Assembly: GCA_947168815.1 (NCBI GenBank)
Contig: CAMVNG010000002.1
Coordinates: 1 to 64,000 of the forward strand
Direction: 5' to 3'
Length of the DNA: 64,000 bases
Source of the DNA: an uncultured bacterium
Lineage (GTDB): Bacteria > Patescibacteriota > Gracilibacteria > Absconditabacterales > Absconditicoccaceae
Under the pieces are notes generated by a model. The model worked only from the letters and a program-made list of their open reading frames with translations. It had not been told where the DNA came from and did no database searches. Positions within the stretch are counted from its first letter, which is position 1, and each line of letters starts with the position of its first letter. Shown piece by piece: positions 10,695 to 20,978 of the stretch. The position numbers and the translations under genes are program-made.

Positions 10695-11603
10695 TTATGA
10701 ATTATAACAAGCAGCAAATTCATTAGCATCTAGTCCTAATTTATCAGCAATAGCTGCAATACCATTTAATGAGAAATCAGATTCAGCCATAGCTGCGTCT
10801 AAGAATTCATAGTAAGCTTTAGATCCATTTAATTCTCCAGCACAATCAACTCCTTTAGCTCCTAAAGGTGCATTTGGATGAAGTGAAGGAATAGGCATAT
10901 TTTTAAATACTAAAGCTATATTATCATCTTCATCAACGATGTTTTCAAGAGATCTGTCATTATAATGTCTTTTACAGAAAGGACAAAGAAGATCAGAATA
11001 TTCAACAATGATAATTTTAGCATTACTTTTATCGTCTTTGTAATAAACTCCATCAAGTAGAGCAGATAGTTGTTCTTCAGTTAATGTTCCAGCGTTACCC
11101 ATATCATCAGTAGTAGCTGAACCATCTTGAACAGAAGCAATAGCAGCTTCAAAAGCTGATTGAGGATAAGCACCTCCAACTGCTTTAAACATACGAGTTT
11201 CAGTATTAATAACAGCGTTACCAGGAGTTCCACTTAGACCAAAAAGGTTATAAGCTTCTTCTGAAGTTGCATTCCATTCATCATTACTAGGAGTTTCAAG
11301 ATTTGATTCTACATCTGAAGATTCAGTTTGAGAACCTTTCATTTGAGCAACTTGGTTATCAATGTTTTCATTGATTTCTTTTAAGTTATCTTCTGTCATG
11401 TAGGCATCGTAAAGTTTATCTACATTTTCAGCAGAACCATAAGGAAGTTCTACACCAATTTTATGCAATGTATTAACTTTCTTGTAAATACAAGTTCATA
11501 GAGCAGCTCCTCAGATAAGAGTACATGCACTCAAAATAACAGCAATCCATGCTAAAGTGTTTGTGCAAGAGCAACAACAACTCTTTGCTTCTTTTCTTTC
11601 CAT
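10695..11603 (-). CDS. Membrane-anchored DsbA-like thioredoxin-fold protein with permuted domain order
   Basis: A 302-aa predicted thiol-disulfide oxidoreductase of the cell surface. A cytosolic Cys cluster (KSCCCSCTN, residues 8-16) precedes one membrane segment (about 17-38). Outside, the part that normally ends DsbA comes first: LFGLSGTPGNAVIN with the cis-Pro motif near residue 145, then VGGAYPQSAFEAAI. After a linker comes the part that normally begins DsbA: KIIIVEYSDLLCPFCKRHYN with the CPFC active site near residue 220, NMPIPSLHPNAPLGAKGV and the helical domain, ending at FAACYNS where DsbA would normally run into its cis-Pro strand. This is a circular-permutation layout. The first stretch is readable only with TGA as Gly. 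Likely partner: the Trx-CcdA fusion at 34469. Confidence 0.82.
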
Positions 11604-11635
11604 GTTTTAAAATCTATATAAAAGGATAAAATAAA

Positions 11636-12130
11636 CTAGTAATTAGTGTCTTCATTTTCATATTGTCAGTTATATTCATTGTCCCCATAATCATCGTAAT
11701 CATAAGCATCATCAGAATATTGTTGCAAAGTTGATTCTAGATTATATATTTGATCTTTAACGTAATTTTTATATTCATCAGTATTATATAAGCTCTCCAA
11801 TGTTTTAATATGTTCTTCTCATCCATTTCAAATCTCAGTCCAGTAATTAATTTTATTGACTTTGCAGAGTAGAATGAATAAGAGTACTAGATTAGTTAGA
11901 AGAACTAAAAGTTCAACACCATGCATTATCTTTCCTAAAGTGTGTCATTTTTTGCAATTACATCTGCAGTTTTCTCAACATTCACATTCATTTACTCTTT
12001 TTTCATAAGATTCTTCTTTAGCAACTTCAAGTACAAGAGCTTTAGGTTTCCTTACAGCAGTTGCTTTCTTCTTTGGTGTTTCTACCGCTTTTTCTTTTTT
12101 CACAGTTTTTGTTACTTTTTTTTCAACCAT
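11636..12130 (-). CDS. Single-pass membrane protein with juxtamembrane Cys cluster
   Basis: A 164-aa protein upstream of, and probably co-transcribed with, the DsbA-like gene (32-base gap). It has a Lys-rich N-terminus (MVEKKVTKTVKKEK), then CECGENCRCNCKK near residues 48-60 with six Cys, one membrane helix (about 70-90), and a C-terminal domain ending in an acidic Tyr/Asp stretch (YDYDDYGDNEYN). The Cys cluster just before the membrane segment mirrors the one in its neighbour, suggesting shared metal binding, acylation or an inter-protein disulfide. The Lys-rich start also resembles the protein at 25872. No known family recognised. Confidence 0.65.
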
Positions 12131-12291
12131 AACAAAAAAATTTCATATAAAATACTTAAAATATCAATAGTTTTCTTCCTTATCATTACAAGCATTTCTA
12201 AAAAAAATGATTTGACAAAATGGATGAAATTGAAAAATAATAGTCCTATTATTTAGAAAACTTGATGTAATATGGAAAAGTTACAGGAAAT

Positions 12292-12320
12292 TTGATTTAT
12301 TTTAAAATTTTGAGTATAAT
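12292..12320 (+). promoter_or_regulatory. Promoter of the 12358-14047 unit
   Basis: TTGATT, 17 bases, TATAAT. The transcript would begin near 12327 with a U-rich leader. This places the first gene's start at the ATG at 12358 rather than at the upstream TTG. Confidence 0.65.
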
Positions 12321-12357
12321 TTCTTATAGAGATTATTTTATTCCTTATTTTGAGATA

Positions 12358-12579
12358 ATGTTAAATCTTAAAAAAGAAAAAAATGCATTTAAAAATCTAA
12401 GTTTAGAAGAGAAACAAAACAAAATTGAAGCTCGAGTCTCTGAACTTTCTGAGCATTATGATTACTTTAAAGATTTAAAAGCTTATATAAGCGATCATCA
12501 TAATGAATTGGATGAAGAATTTTTAGACGCAGTATTTGAGGTTATTATTAATTTAGCAAAAGAAATCGAAAAATTATAA
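12358..12579 (+). CDS. Small acidic helical protein (73 aa)
   Basis: Unrecognised, probably an all-helical protein: MLNLKKEKNAFKNLSLEEK then repeated Glu/Leu/Lys heptad-like spacing, ending EIEKL. It contains no glycine, so UGA use cannot be judged. It precedes the 479-aa gene by 28 bases and should be in the same transcript. The upstream in-frame TTG lies at the -35 box and is not a plausible start. Confidence 0.55.
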   Translation: MLNLKKEKNAFKNLSLEEKQNKIEARVSELSEHYDYFKDLKAYISDHHNELDEEFLDAVFEVIINLAKEIEKL

Positions 12580-12607
12580 TTTTTTTATTTTCTAATGTCT
12601 GATAGAA

Positions 12608-14047
12608 ATGGCAAATGATGTATTGGAATCAGGAGAGATTTTAAAAAATGATGCAGAAAATACACAACTAAGAGAAGATTTGGATAATCTTGCAAAGTCT
12701 ATTGATATTAAAGAAAATTCATTAGATAAAGTTAATGCACTTTTTAAAAAATTAGAAGAGGTTGATCCTGATGCAAAAAATAGAGCATTGCAGTATGCAT
12801 TGGATAAGGCAAAAATTACAGTTGGTAATAAAGAAATAACAGTTTCTGAAATAGCAAAGTCTTTTGATAATGCAGTAGAACAAGATAATTGAACATGGAA
12901 AATTAAATTAAAAGATGGAGCTGAAGAGAATGATAAAACTATTGTTGAATGATTTTTGAATGAAAAAAAATCATCATTGGCTCGTTTGATTCAATTAGCT
13001 TCTAAACATGCTTCTCTTCAAGCGAAAAAATGATATGGAAGAGATGGCGGTGACACTTTGGTTGACGTAGGAGTTGACAATGTGTTTTGAAATCAAACAT
13101 TAAGAGCTTTATCTTGATTGCAAGAGTGGATCGAAGGAGATTATACTAAAGAGGTTGATGTTTCAACATTGGATACGCCTGAAAAAGTACTTGGATTAAA
13201 GTTTATACCACGTAGTTTGAAAGAAAAAATTGAAGCAGAATGAAATGAGAATGTAAAGAATATGTGGAAAGATGAAAATTATGAATTTGTAAAAGAGTAT
13301 ACAAATAATTTTGCGTTAAAACCTAAGGGAACAAGTGTTGTGGCTCATAATGATGTTCCAGATGTTCCAGATGCTCCAGATTTTATGGGAACTATTGAGA
13401 CGGATTTAAAAGAAGACATTTTAAATTCTCTAAAACAAGATGCGTCTGAATTACTAGGTACACAGTATTTACCAACTTTAACATGAGAAGAAATAACTAT
13501 TAAGAAAAGTTGAACTAATATTGAAGAAAAAATTTCAGTAAAAAAGTGTTTAAAACAAGATAAAAATATAAATCATGAATTCATTAAATCTGCAGTAGCA
13601 AATGCTATTGATAAAATAAAGACAAAAGAAAAAGCTATTAAATGAGCAGATTTAATTAAAACGAAGAGGTATGAATTAACAGATATTTTTTCATCAGATC
13701 TTTCTGAATTTGATAATGATGTTGATAAATCAAGAGTTAGAAATTTCTTTTGAGTAAAAGGTAATAATACTCGATGAGGAATTCAAGGTACATTAAAATG
13801 AATTTCATTCAATCAAACAGTAGCTGAAGGTGAAAATATTTGACTGGTAGTAAGTCAAAATGCTTCTCGGGGTAATTATATGAAATCCGAATTGCTTAGT
13901 TATAAAAATAACGTAGCTTTAAAACTAAATGCGAAGGATATTGTTGATGATGATTATTTATTAAAAGAGGATGCTTTAAAAGGAAAACTAAAAACTGCAA
14001 TAATTTGAATTATAAAAGATCCGACTTACGCAGCCACACTGACATAA
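12608..14047 (+). CDS. Large hypothetical protein with a peptidoglycan-binding-like segment
   Basis: A 479-aa protein with many TGA-coded glycines and no signal peptide or membrane helix. Around residues 145-180 it reads GRDGGDTLVDVGVDNVFG then NQTLRALSGLQEWI, close to the DGxFGxxTxxALxxFQ pattern of PG_binding_1 domains. The rest is Lys/Glu/Asp-rich with a VPDVPDAPDF linker near 245. N-terminal helical, then linker, then envelope-type domain, with no signal peptide, is the same design as in the 43476-53499 operon, so it may belong to the same system. Its stop abuts the stop of the convergent pseudouridine synthase gene (14047/14048). Confidence 0.6.
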
Positions 14048-14722
14048 TTATACTTCAACCAACTTCCATTCTCATGGATTAATTCAGTCAAGATTCCAAT
14101 CTCAAATTCTTAATCTTTTGAGATATACAACTTTATTATGAACAGATTCTAACATCCTTTTAACTTGGTGATATTTACCCTCTGTAATAGTTAAAAGGAT
14201 TTTTTTATCTTCAATTTTTTCAACTTTAGCTGGTTTAGTATTATATCAATCATCAAGGATAACTCAATGTTCAAGTTCTAAACAAGAGTCTTCATTAATT
14301 TCTTTTTCAAGCCAAACTTCGTATTCTTTTTCTTTGTCCCGTTTAGGAGAGATAACTTGATGAATAAATTGACCATCATTTGAAAGAAGTAATAGTCATT
14401 CTGTGTCAACATCTAGTCTTCAAGCAACATGAAGTAGGTTAACATAAGGGCAGTCAAGCATCTGTTTCTTATAACTAAGGTATCAAAATTCATCTTCATC
14501 AGAAGAAATATATCATGCACTTTTATAAAGTATACAGTATACTTGTTCCAATACTTTAATTTCTTTTCAATCCAAAGAAATAATTTCTCATCATTGAAGT
14601 TTATAGTCTGCTTTTTTTATAATTTCTCAATTAACTAAAACAGCTCCTTTTTTACACATGAGAGGAGCTTCCCTTCTGCTAAGTAATCACAAATTTGCCA
14701 AATATTTATCTAATCTTTGCAT
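14048..14722 (-). CDS. rRNA pseudouridine synthase, RsuA/RluB family
   Basis: Converts a specific uridine in rRNA to pseudouridine. The 224-aa protein begins with an S4 RNA-binding domain (MQRLDKYLANLGLLSRREA, then KGAVLVNG). The catalytic motif is GRLDVDTEGLLLLSNDGQ, in which the first Asp is the nucleophile, and the C-terminal ITEGKYHQVKRML matches the family. Which rRNA position it modifies cannot be decided. It lies four bases after the truncated lepA on the same strand, and is therefore probably co-transcribed with the translation genes lepA and fmt. Confidence 0.92.
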
Positions 14723-14726
14723 GGTA

Positions 14727-16175
14727 TTAGTTATCTCTAGAAATTAATTTAACAAAAGTATCCGTAGGTACTTCTACATTACCAATGGCTTTCATTCTTT
14801 TCTTTCCTTCTTTCTGTTTTTGAAGAAGCTTTCTTTTTCTACTGACATCTCATCAATAACATTTAGCCAAAACATCTTTTTTTACAGCAGAAATATTTTC
14901 ACGAGCAATAATTTTATTTCCTAATCCTGCTTGTAGGGGGATTGCAAATAGATGTTTAGGAATGAGTGTTTTAAGTTTTTCAACAACTTCACGTCATAAA
15001 TAATATGCTTTATCATTATGAACAACCCAAGTCAGAGCTTCTACTTTTTCATTATTAATAAAAATATCTAATTTAACTAAATCATCAGCTTGATAACACT
15101 TAAATTCATAGTTCATGGTAGCATATCATTTAGTTGATGATTTTAAACGATCATAAAAATCAACAATAATTTCTCACATCGGTAATTCATAATGCCAAAC
15201 GACTCTCGTGGCATCAAGATATTCCATATGTTTTAATTTACCCCTATATTCCTGGCAGAGTGCCATGATATTTCAAGCAAATTCTTCAGGTCATACAATT
15301 TCAACATTTGCAATAGGTTCAAGAATCTCATCAATCATACCTTGTTCAATCATGTCAGATCATGATTTTACAACAATCCAAGGTCTTAAAATTTCTCCTA
15401 ATTTCGTAAAACGTGGGTTCTCTAACATTGTTCAAAAAATACCTTCTGCGTGTTCAAGTGTAGAAATTTCATCGGCATGTAACTCAAATCATTCTTTTTT
15501 TAATATTTCATGATAGAGTCATGTTTGAATTAATCCTTTCAAATTCATTCCTGTTTTTATAAGAGGAATGGAAAGATTCTTAGATTTTACTAAATACATC
15601 ACTGTAGGAATTGTGAAAATAGTATCTAAGTTATATTCACGGAATAATCTTTCTTTGATAATATCCATATGGAGCATACCTAAGAATCAGCAACGAAATC
15701 ATAGTCCTAAAGCTTTTGAATCTTCCATTTCAAATGTTACAGCACTGTCATTGAGAGAAAGCTTCTCTAAACTATCTTTTAATTTATCATATTCAGTTGA
15801 ATCAATCGGATAAACTCCTGCGTACACATAAGGGGTTACTTTCCTAAATCAAGGAATTAAATATTGGTTATATTTTTCTGCTTCTTCGAGTTTTCAAACT
15901 TTAGTCTTTAATATGGTATCTCAGATTTGAACATCCCTAACTGATTTTTGTCAGGTAACAATATATCAAATTTGACCTTCATCTAATGTTTTATCAGCAT
16001 GATATTCAGGAGTAAAATGACCTACTTCTGTAGGTTGAAAGGATTTTTCAGAATGGACTAGATAAACTTCTTCTCATGCAGAGAAGCTTCAATCAACAAC
16101 TTTTACATAGGCGAGTACTCATTTATATGGATCAAAAACTGAGTCAAAGATAAGTGCTCTTGAAATAGTTTCCAT
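14727..16175 (-). CDS. Elongation factor 4 (LepA) lacking the GTPase domain
   Basis: EF4/LepA back-translocates ribosomes using GTP. This 482-aa ORF starts [19 protein letters not shown], which matches the beginning of LepA domain II, and goes on through [36 protein letters not shown], the domain V-like EEFAGNIMAL, and the LepA C-terminal domain ([31 protein letters not shown]). The roughly 190-residue G domain with its P-loop is absent. A TAG lies a few codons upstream in frame, followed by an AT-rich gap and then the Fmt gene, so it is not hidden nearby. An insertion of about 70 residues (about 225-300) occurs before domain V. Either lepA is split with the G domain elsewhere, or this is a remnant or repurposed factor. 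Confidence 0.88.
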
Positions 16176-16241
16176 AAAAAAATCCAAAAAATAAAACAGC
16201 ATAAAACTAAGGAATTAATCAATTATTTCAAGGATTAATGC

Positions 16242-17432
16242 TTATTTAAGATATCCATTTTTAAAACTTTTAAAGTCCATTCCCTTCTTTCCTTCTGGTT
16301 TTAAGACGATTTGTTTAATAGCTTTGTTAAGATTATTATCTTTTGTTAATAGAGGAGTATCTTTTTTATCAAGAAATTTAACTTCATCAATAATTATTTC
16401 TTCAATACCTACTTTCTTATCATTTATAGTAAATCGAATTTTTGGCCAAAGAAAATATCAACGGTATTTTGCATAAACTTCATCTAGTGGAAGAGTATAT
16501 GGATCAATTTTTCAATCTTCTTTTACTATTTTTTTGCAATAATTGGCTTTATTTTCATCTTGTTCTTGTTCTTTTATCATTCCTTTTCAATAGTCCCATA
16601 GCGTATCGTTTAAGAACTCAGGACTTTTTTCTTTAAAACTTTCTATTAAATCTTTAACAGTCCATTCAAATGGTATTTTAAATGCAAGTTTATCAATAAT
16701 ATTTCATGTATCCATTCCTTCATCCATGTGCATAATAGTAATTCAACTGACCTCATCCTTGTTTAGAAAAACAGTTTGAAGAGGCGATGCTCAACGATAC
16801 TTAGGCAATAAAGAACCATGTACATTGATTGCTCAGAAAATAGGAATATCTAATATTACTTGTGGAAGAATCTTTCCATAGGCAATTACAACATAAAAAT
16901 CAGCAGCTTTTTCTATAAGCCAATCATTAAAGTGTTTACCTTCCAATGATTTATCAGGATGAATTTTTGTAGGTGTATAAATATTTTCATTAGCTATTCA
17001 GAGTTCTAATGCCTTTGTTTTTATAACATTCGGTGTTATTTTTAATCATCTTCAAACAGGTTTATCCTCTTGCGTTACAACTCAAACGATTTCAAATCTT
17101 TTATCATTATATAGTTGCTCTAAAAAAGGAACACCAATTTCAGCAGATGAAAAGAATACAATGCGGTAATGATCTGGATCATACATTTTTTTGTTACGAG
17201 GTTTACATGATAAAATTCTATCAGTGAGTTTAGGTAATCAATGTCGAAATCAATATCTTTTTAAAACCTGGATTCCATAGGCGCTACAATGAGGTTCGTG
17301 TGTACAAATTTCCCCTTTTAAAAGAGGTGATAGGATTCACATATCAGGAGAAAGAGTCCATTGATAAACACGAATTACTCCAATAGATATCCATGCAAGA
17401 AGTTTATCAATTATTTTTAGAAACTCCATCAT
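16242..17432 (-). CDS. YidD-methionyl-tRNA formyltransferase fusion
   Basis: A 396-aa fusion. Residues about 5-75 are a YidD membrane-insertion-efficiency domain: RVYQWTLSP, then CTHEPHCSAYGIQVLKRYG (family CRFxPTCSxY) and LTDRILSCKP. From residue about 90 it is Fmt, which formylates initiator Met-tRNA: RIVFFSSAEIGVPFLEQL (family FxGTPEFA), VVIAYGKILPQ, INVHGSLLPKYRGASPLQ and MDEGMDTG, containing the Asn-His-Asp catalytic set, then the C-terminal OB-like domain. The joining stretch was read codon by codon (17219-17102) with no stop. An in-frame ATG within the linker (KKMYDPDHY) could allow separate Fmt synthesis. The start overlaps the upstream membrane-protein gene by 29 bases, and lepA follows 66 bases downstream. 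Confidence 0.88.
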
Positions 17433-18729
17433 TTGATTCAAATTGAGCTAAAGCACTAAGATATCAAAGGATTATTCCATATGGAATAAAGAATAAATAA
17501 TTGACCATGCTATCTTCAAATACATGTAAGAACAATCACATAATGAATAAGGCTACAAGTCATTTTTGTAAAGCTAGGAATGTCTGATAATAATCATTTC
17601 ATCCTTCATTTTTTTTAAGAAGTTTAATACGAAGATTTTTTTGTTTGTAGAGTCATAGTAGGAGAACTCAACATCGAATGAGAAATCCCATAGTTCCCAT
17701 ATCTAAGAGTAGTTGAAGATAATAGTTTTCTGGTAGAAATTCTCAACTATGATGAATGGCAGGTCATGAACTTCAGAGTCAATATCATAGAGGTTGGTTA
17801 ATAACTTCTTGTATTCAATTCCATTTTGCTTGAACATGAAGTATTGTTGAGTCCCATTTCCATATAGAAAGTCAAATAATTCACAAAAGAAAGAGGCAAA
17901 ATAGTGTAATGCTAATCTTTTTGTGGACTAAAAGAGGTTTTATGTTATAGAGGAGAATAACAATAATTCATCAAATAATAGCAGCTCTTGAAAGGGTGGC
18001 AAGGATACTAACAATCCAAAGTAGAAGAATTACTGCATTTATCCAATCCTGTTTTTCCCAATTTTTAATCTTCTTTATGCTTTTAATAGGAAAGAGGTAT
18101 ATAATTAACGGAAAAAAGAGAACGAGAAAATATCAATAATTATTCGGTCATGCAAAAAGTCATTGCCATCTTAAGCTTCCTTCATATCAAGTAAGATAAT
18201 AAATAGGAGGATGTTCTCAATAATGAAAATCATCTAATTTACCATATCATAAAGAAAAGAAAATATCTGGGAAAAGAAGCTTTAAAAATTGCCAAATTCG
18301 TCATACGATGACAATACCAACAAGTCAATATTTCAAAAAAGATTTTCGATTTATTTTTTTTATATGTTCATTTGCTTTGTAAAAATATCAAATAGCACTT
18401 GAAGAAAGAAGGATAAGCATCCGCCAAAGGCCGTATTTAATTCCAATTAAAATATCATTATAGGTTTTGTGAAAACAAAAATATGATACAGCACAACTAA
18501 ATAATAAAAGAATTACGAAACTTATTAAAATTTTCCATCGTGTTTTAAAATATCATTTCCAATATTTTATGTTAATCAAAAAAATGAACGCACAAAAAAC
18601 AATCCATATTCAATCTCTTAGTAATGCTAGATGTGATTGATCAATACTTCAAATTCCATATCAAAAAATAGTAACGATTATATGATAGAGGACTTGAAAG
18701 AGTAAAAATCAACAAAGAAACCCAAACAT
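17404..18729 (-). CDS. O-antigen ligase-like polytopic membrane protein
   Basis: A 441-aa protein with about ten or more membrane helices rich in Phe, Leu, Trp and Ile. The periplasm-type loop near residue 330 reads GSGPAIHHSGEFLPENYYLQ followed by LLLDMGTMGF, matching the Wzy_C/WaaL motif GxG..HxxHNxYLxxLxxxG. The TGA codons supply the glycines. It likely joins or polymerises a lipid-carried glycan. It starts just downstream of the terminator at 18776, and it overlaps the YidD-Fmt gene, so the two are on one transcript. The first good ATG is chosen; the frame is open further upstream without another ATG. Confidence 0.78.
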
Positions 18730-18775
18730 GAAAAAAATATATCAGTAAAAGAATGACTTGAGTATGTAGATGTAA

Positions 18776-18811
18776 TAATAAAAAGCAAGAAGTTTTTAAC
18801 ATCTTGCTTTT
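18776..18811 (-). terminator. Terminator of the OLD-like gene
   Basis: AAAAGCAAGA/TCTTGCTTTT stem. On the minus strand the T run continues past it. It separates the nuclease-like gene from the ligase-fmt-lepA unit. Confidence 0.82.
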
Positions 18812-18829
18812 ATAATATTATTTTAAGTT

Positions 18830-20770
18830 TTAACCAAAAATATGTTTCATAATATCCTCTAATTCATTCCTTTTTTCTGCAAAGTTCTCATCATGAAGCC
18901 AATCATAGAAATAAGCATTACAAAAATATGCAACATAAGCTAAACCTTTTTTTTCTGTTGGAACATAAGTTTCAATTGCTCATTCTTTCAAAATGAAAAC
19001 ATTTTGTGAATACATTTTTTCAATTCACTTTATAATTGCTTTATGTTTCTTAGGATTAAAAGTAAGAATAGTCTTAACAAGTCTATTGTAGTAATCACAA
19101 TACTTTTTTTCAGCCCTTTGTTTTTTAACTTGTTGATTTGCCATTAAGTAATATTTATTTAATTCAGCTCTAGAGAAAAATCAGAAATCAACAGTATTAT
19201 CCCGGTCTCATATAAAATAATTCTTAATATCAAATCTTCTTAAAAATCTTCTTCGAGCAACAAAAGATCCCTTACCATTAATATTAATAATTTCATAATC
19301 ACGAATTTTATCTTTCCATTCAGGAAGTGTTTTTAAATAATTTAGATAAAAACTGAAAAAATAGGCATCTGTATCTCATTCAACAAGGATAAGCTTATCA
19401 ACAAAAAATATTTTTGAAAGATTTTCAAATCTTAGCATATGCATAAGTGTAGCATCATCATAATCTACAGTAATTCTTGGAGCTGAAATTAATGAATTTT
19501 GGTTTTTATCTTTATACACCCTATATACAGAATTAAGATTTTTTTCATTAATAAAAAGACCAGAATTTGTTGAAAAAATGAATTGAGTTCAAAGCTGTTC
19601 ACTAATGTTTTCACAAACTTCAGCTAATTCTTTTTGATATTGTGGATGGATATGAAGCTCAGGTTCTTTAATAATAATAAATCAATCTGTTAGATCATTA
19701 CCATAAAGTCAAAAAATTATGGTTAATAAAGATTTTTCTCAGTCACTTAGATCATCAAAATAGGAGATTCTTTCTTGTTTATCAGTCATATAAAGACTTA
19801 TTGTTCAATTAATATATTCAACTTTTAAATTTCTTCAGAGATATTTCTTAATCATATAGCTTAAGCTTTTGAAAAATGAAGAACTTTTTAGTTTCTCATC
19901 TATCATGTCTTTGGAGATTTCTTCATGATTTCAATTACTTACTTCTTCTGAAAAATGTTCAAGGATACTCCAAATTTTATAAATACATTCTGTATATCAG
20001 ATGAGACTATTCCTACTATATTCTAAATCATAGATAATGTGGTTAGGATCAACGAAATTATCAAATCTTACTTCAGTTCTATGGGTATTAAGAATAGTAA
20101 AGGTTTTTTTCAATAAAAACCATTTCTTTTCATTTGATTTCCTCTCATAGTTATTGAAAATAGTGATAAGAATCTGAAATAATTTTTGATATCTTATGCA
20201 TGAAAGAATAAATTGTTCATGTTCTGACAAAAGAGATTCATCAATGATAAATTCTTGTGTTTTTTCATTAAATGATGCAGATAATTTTAAGCTATGATTA
20301 CCCTCCAAAAAAGTTTCTATTTTGTGAGGAGGAAATTCTAGGTTAAGCTTTGAATATTTTGATATTAATGCATTAATTTTTGAATAGTATTTACAGACAA
20401 ATCAAATATTTTCGAAGTCTAAATTTGATAATTCTAAAGAAATTTCAATTTGTGCAGGTTGATCAGGAGTTTGATTATTTGTTTGAAGTTTTTTAGTGTG
20501 ATTCGCTTTGGGTTGAATTGTTTTTCTAGTTGTTCTATTTTTTACTATATACTCTTCATTGTAGACATAATCATACATCAAAGTTGAGAAAAACTCTTCC
20601 AATATTCTTATAAAATTGCTTTTTCATGAAGCATTATTTCCTATAAAAATTTTTACTCCTTGATATCCGTTTTCTCAAAAAAAAGAAATAGGAGAATGTT
20701 CTTTAAAATTTTCCTTGTTCATATAAGGGAAACTTAAGAGATTTGAAATTTTAACTTCTTTAATTTGCAT
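18830..20770 (-). CDS. OLD-family-like AAA ATPase with TOPRIM domain
   Basis: A 646-aa protein. The N-terminus MQIKEVKISNLLSF and IFIGNNASGKSNFIRIL (Walker A near residue 45) begin an SMC/RecF-like ATPase. The ABC-type signature SDGEKSLLTIIFGLYG and Walker B-like FIIIKEPELHIHPQYQ lie near 335-370. The C-terminal part has FFVDKLILVEGDTDAYFF, the TOPRIM glutamate plus DxD-like motif of OLD nucleases. Walker B carries Lys where Asp is usual (KEPE for DEPE), so the ATPase may be altered. OLD proteins cut DNA and many act in phage defence. Here there is no adjacent GajB-like helicase or reverse transcriptase, so this would be a stand-alone (class 1-like) protein. TGA codons are abundant, so it is long resident in this code. 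Confidence 0.8.
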
Positions 20771-20978
20771 GTCTTTTCTTTTTTATTAAAAAACTCCTAG
20801 AATAATTATATGCTAAATGATAGATTTTTCAAATTTTAAGCCTGCTTTATTGATAAAAAATGGTGAATAATATTATGTTTAAAAATTAATTAAAGTGACA
20901 AAAAAATATTAGTAGTCCTTGTATTAATTCCCTAATTTTTTATAAACATGGTTAGTTTTTTATTTAGTTTTAGATGTA

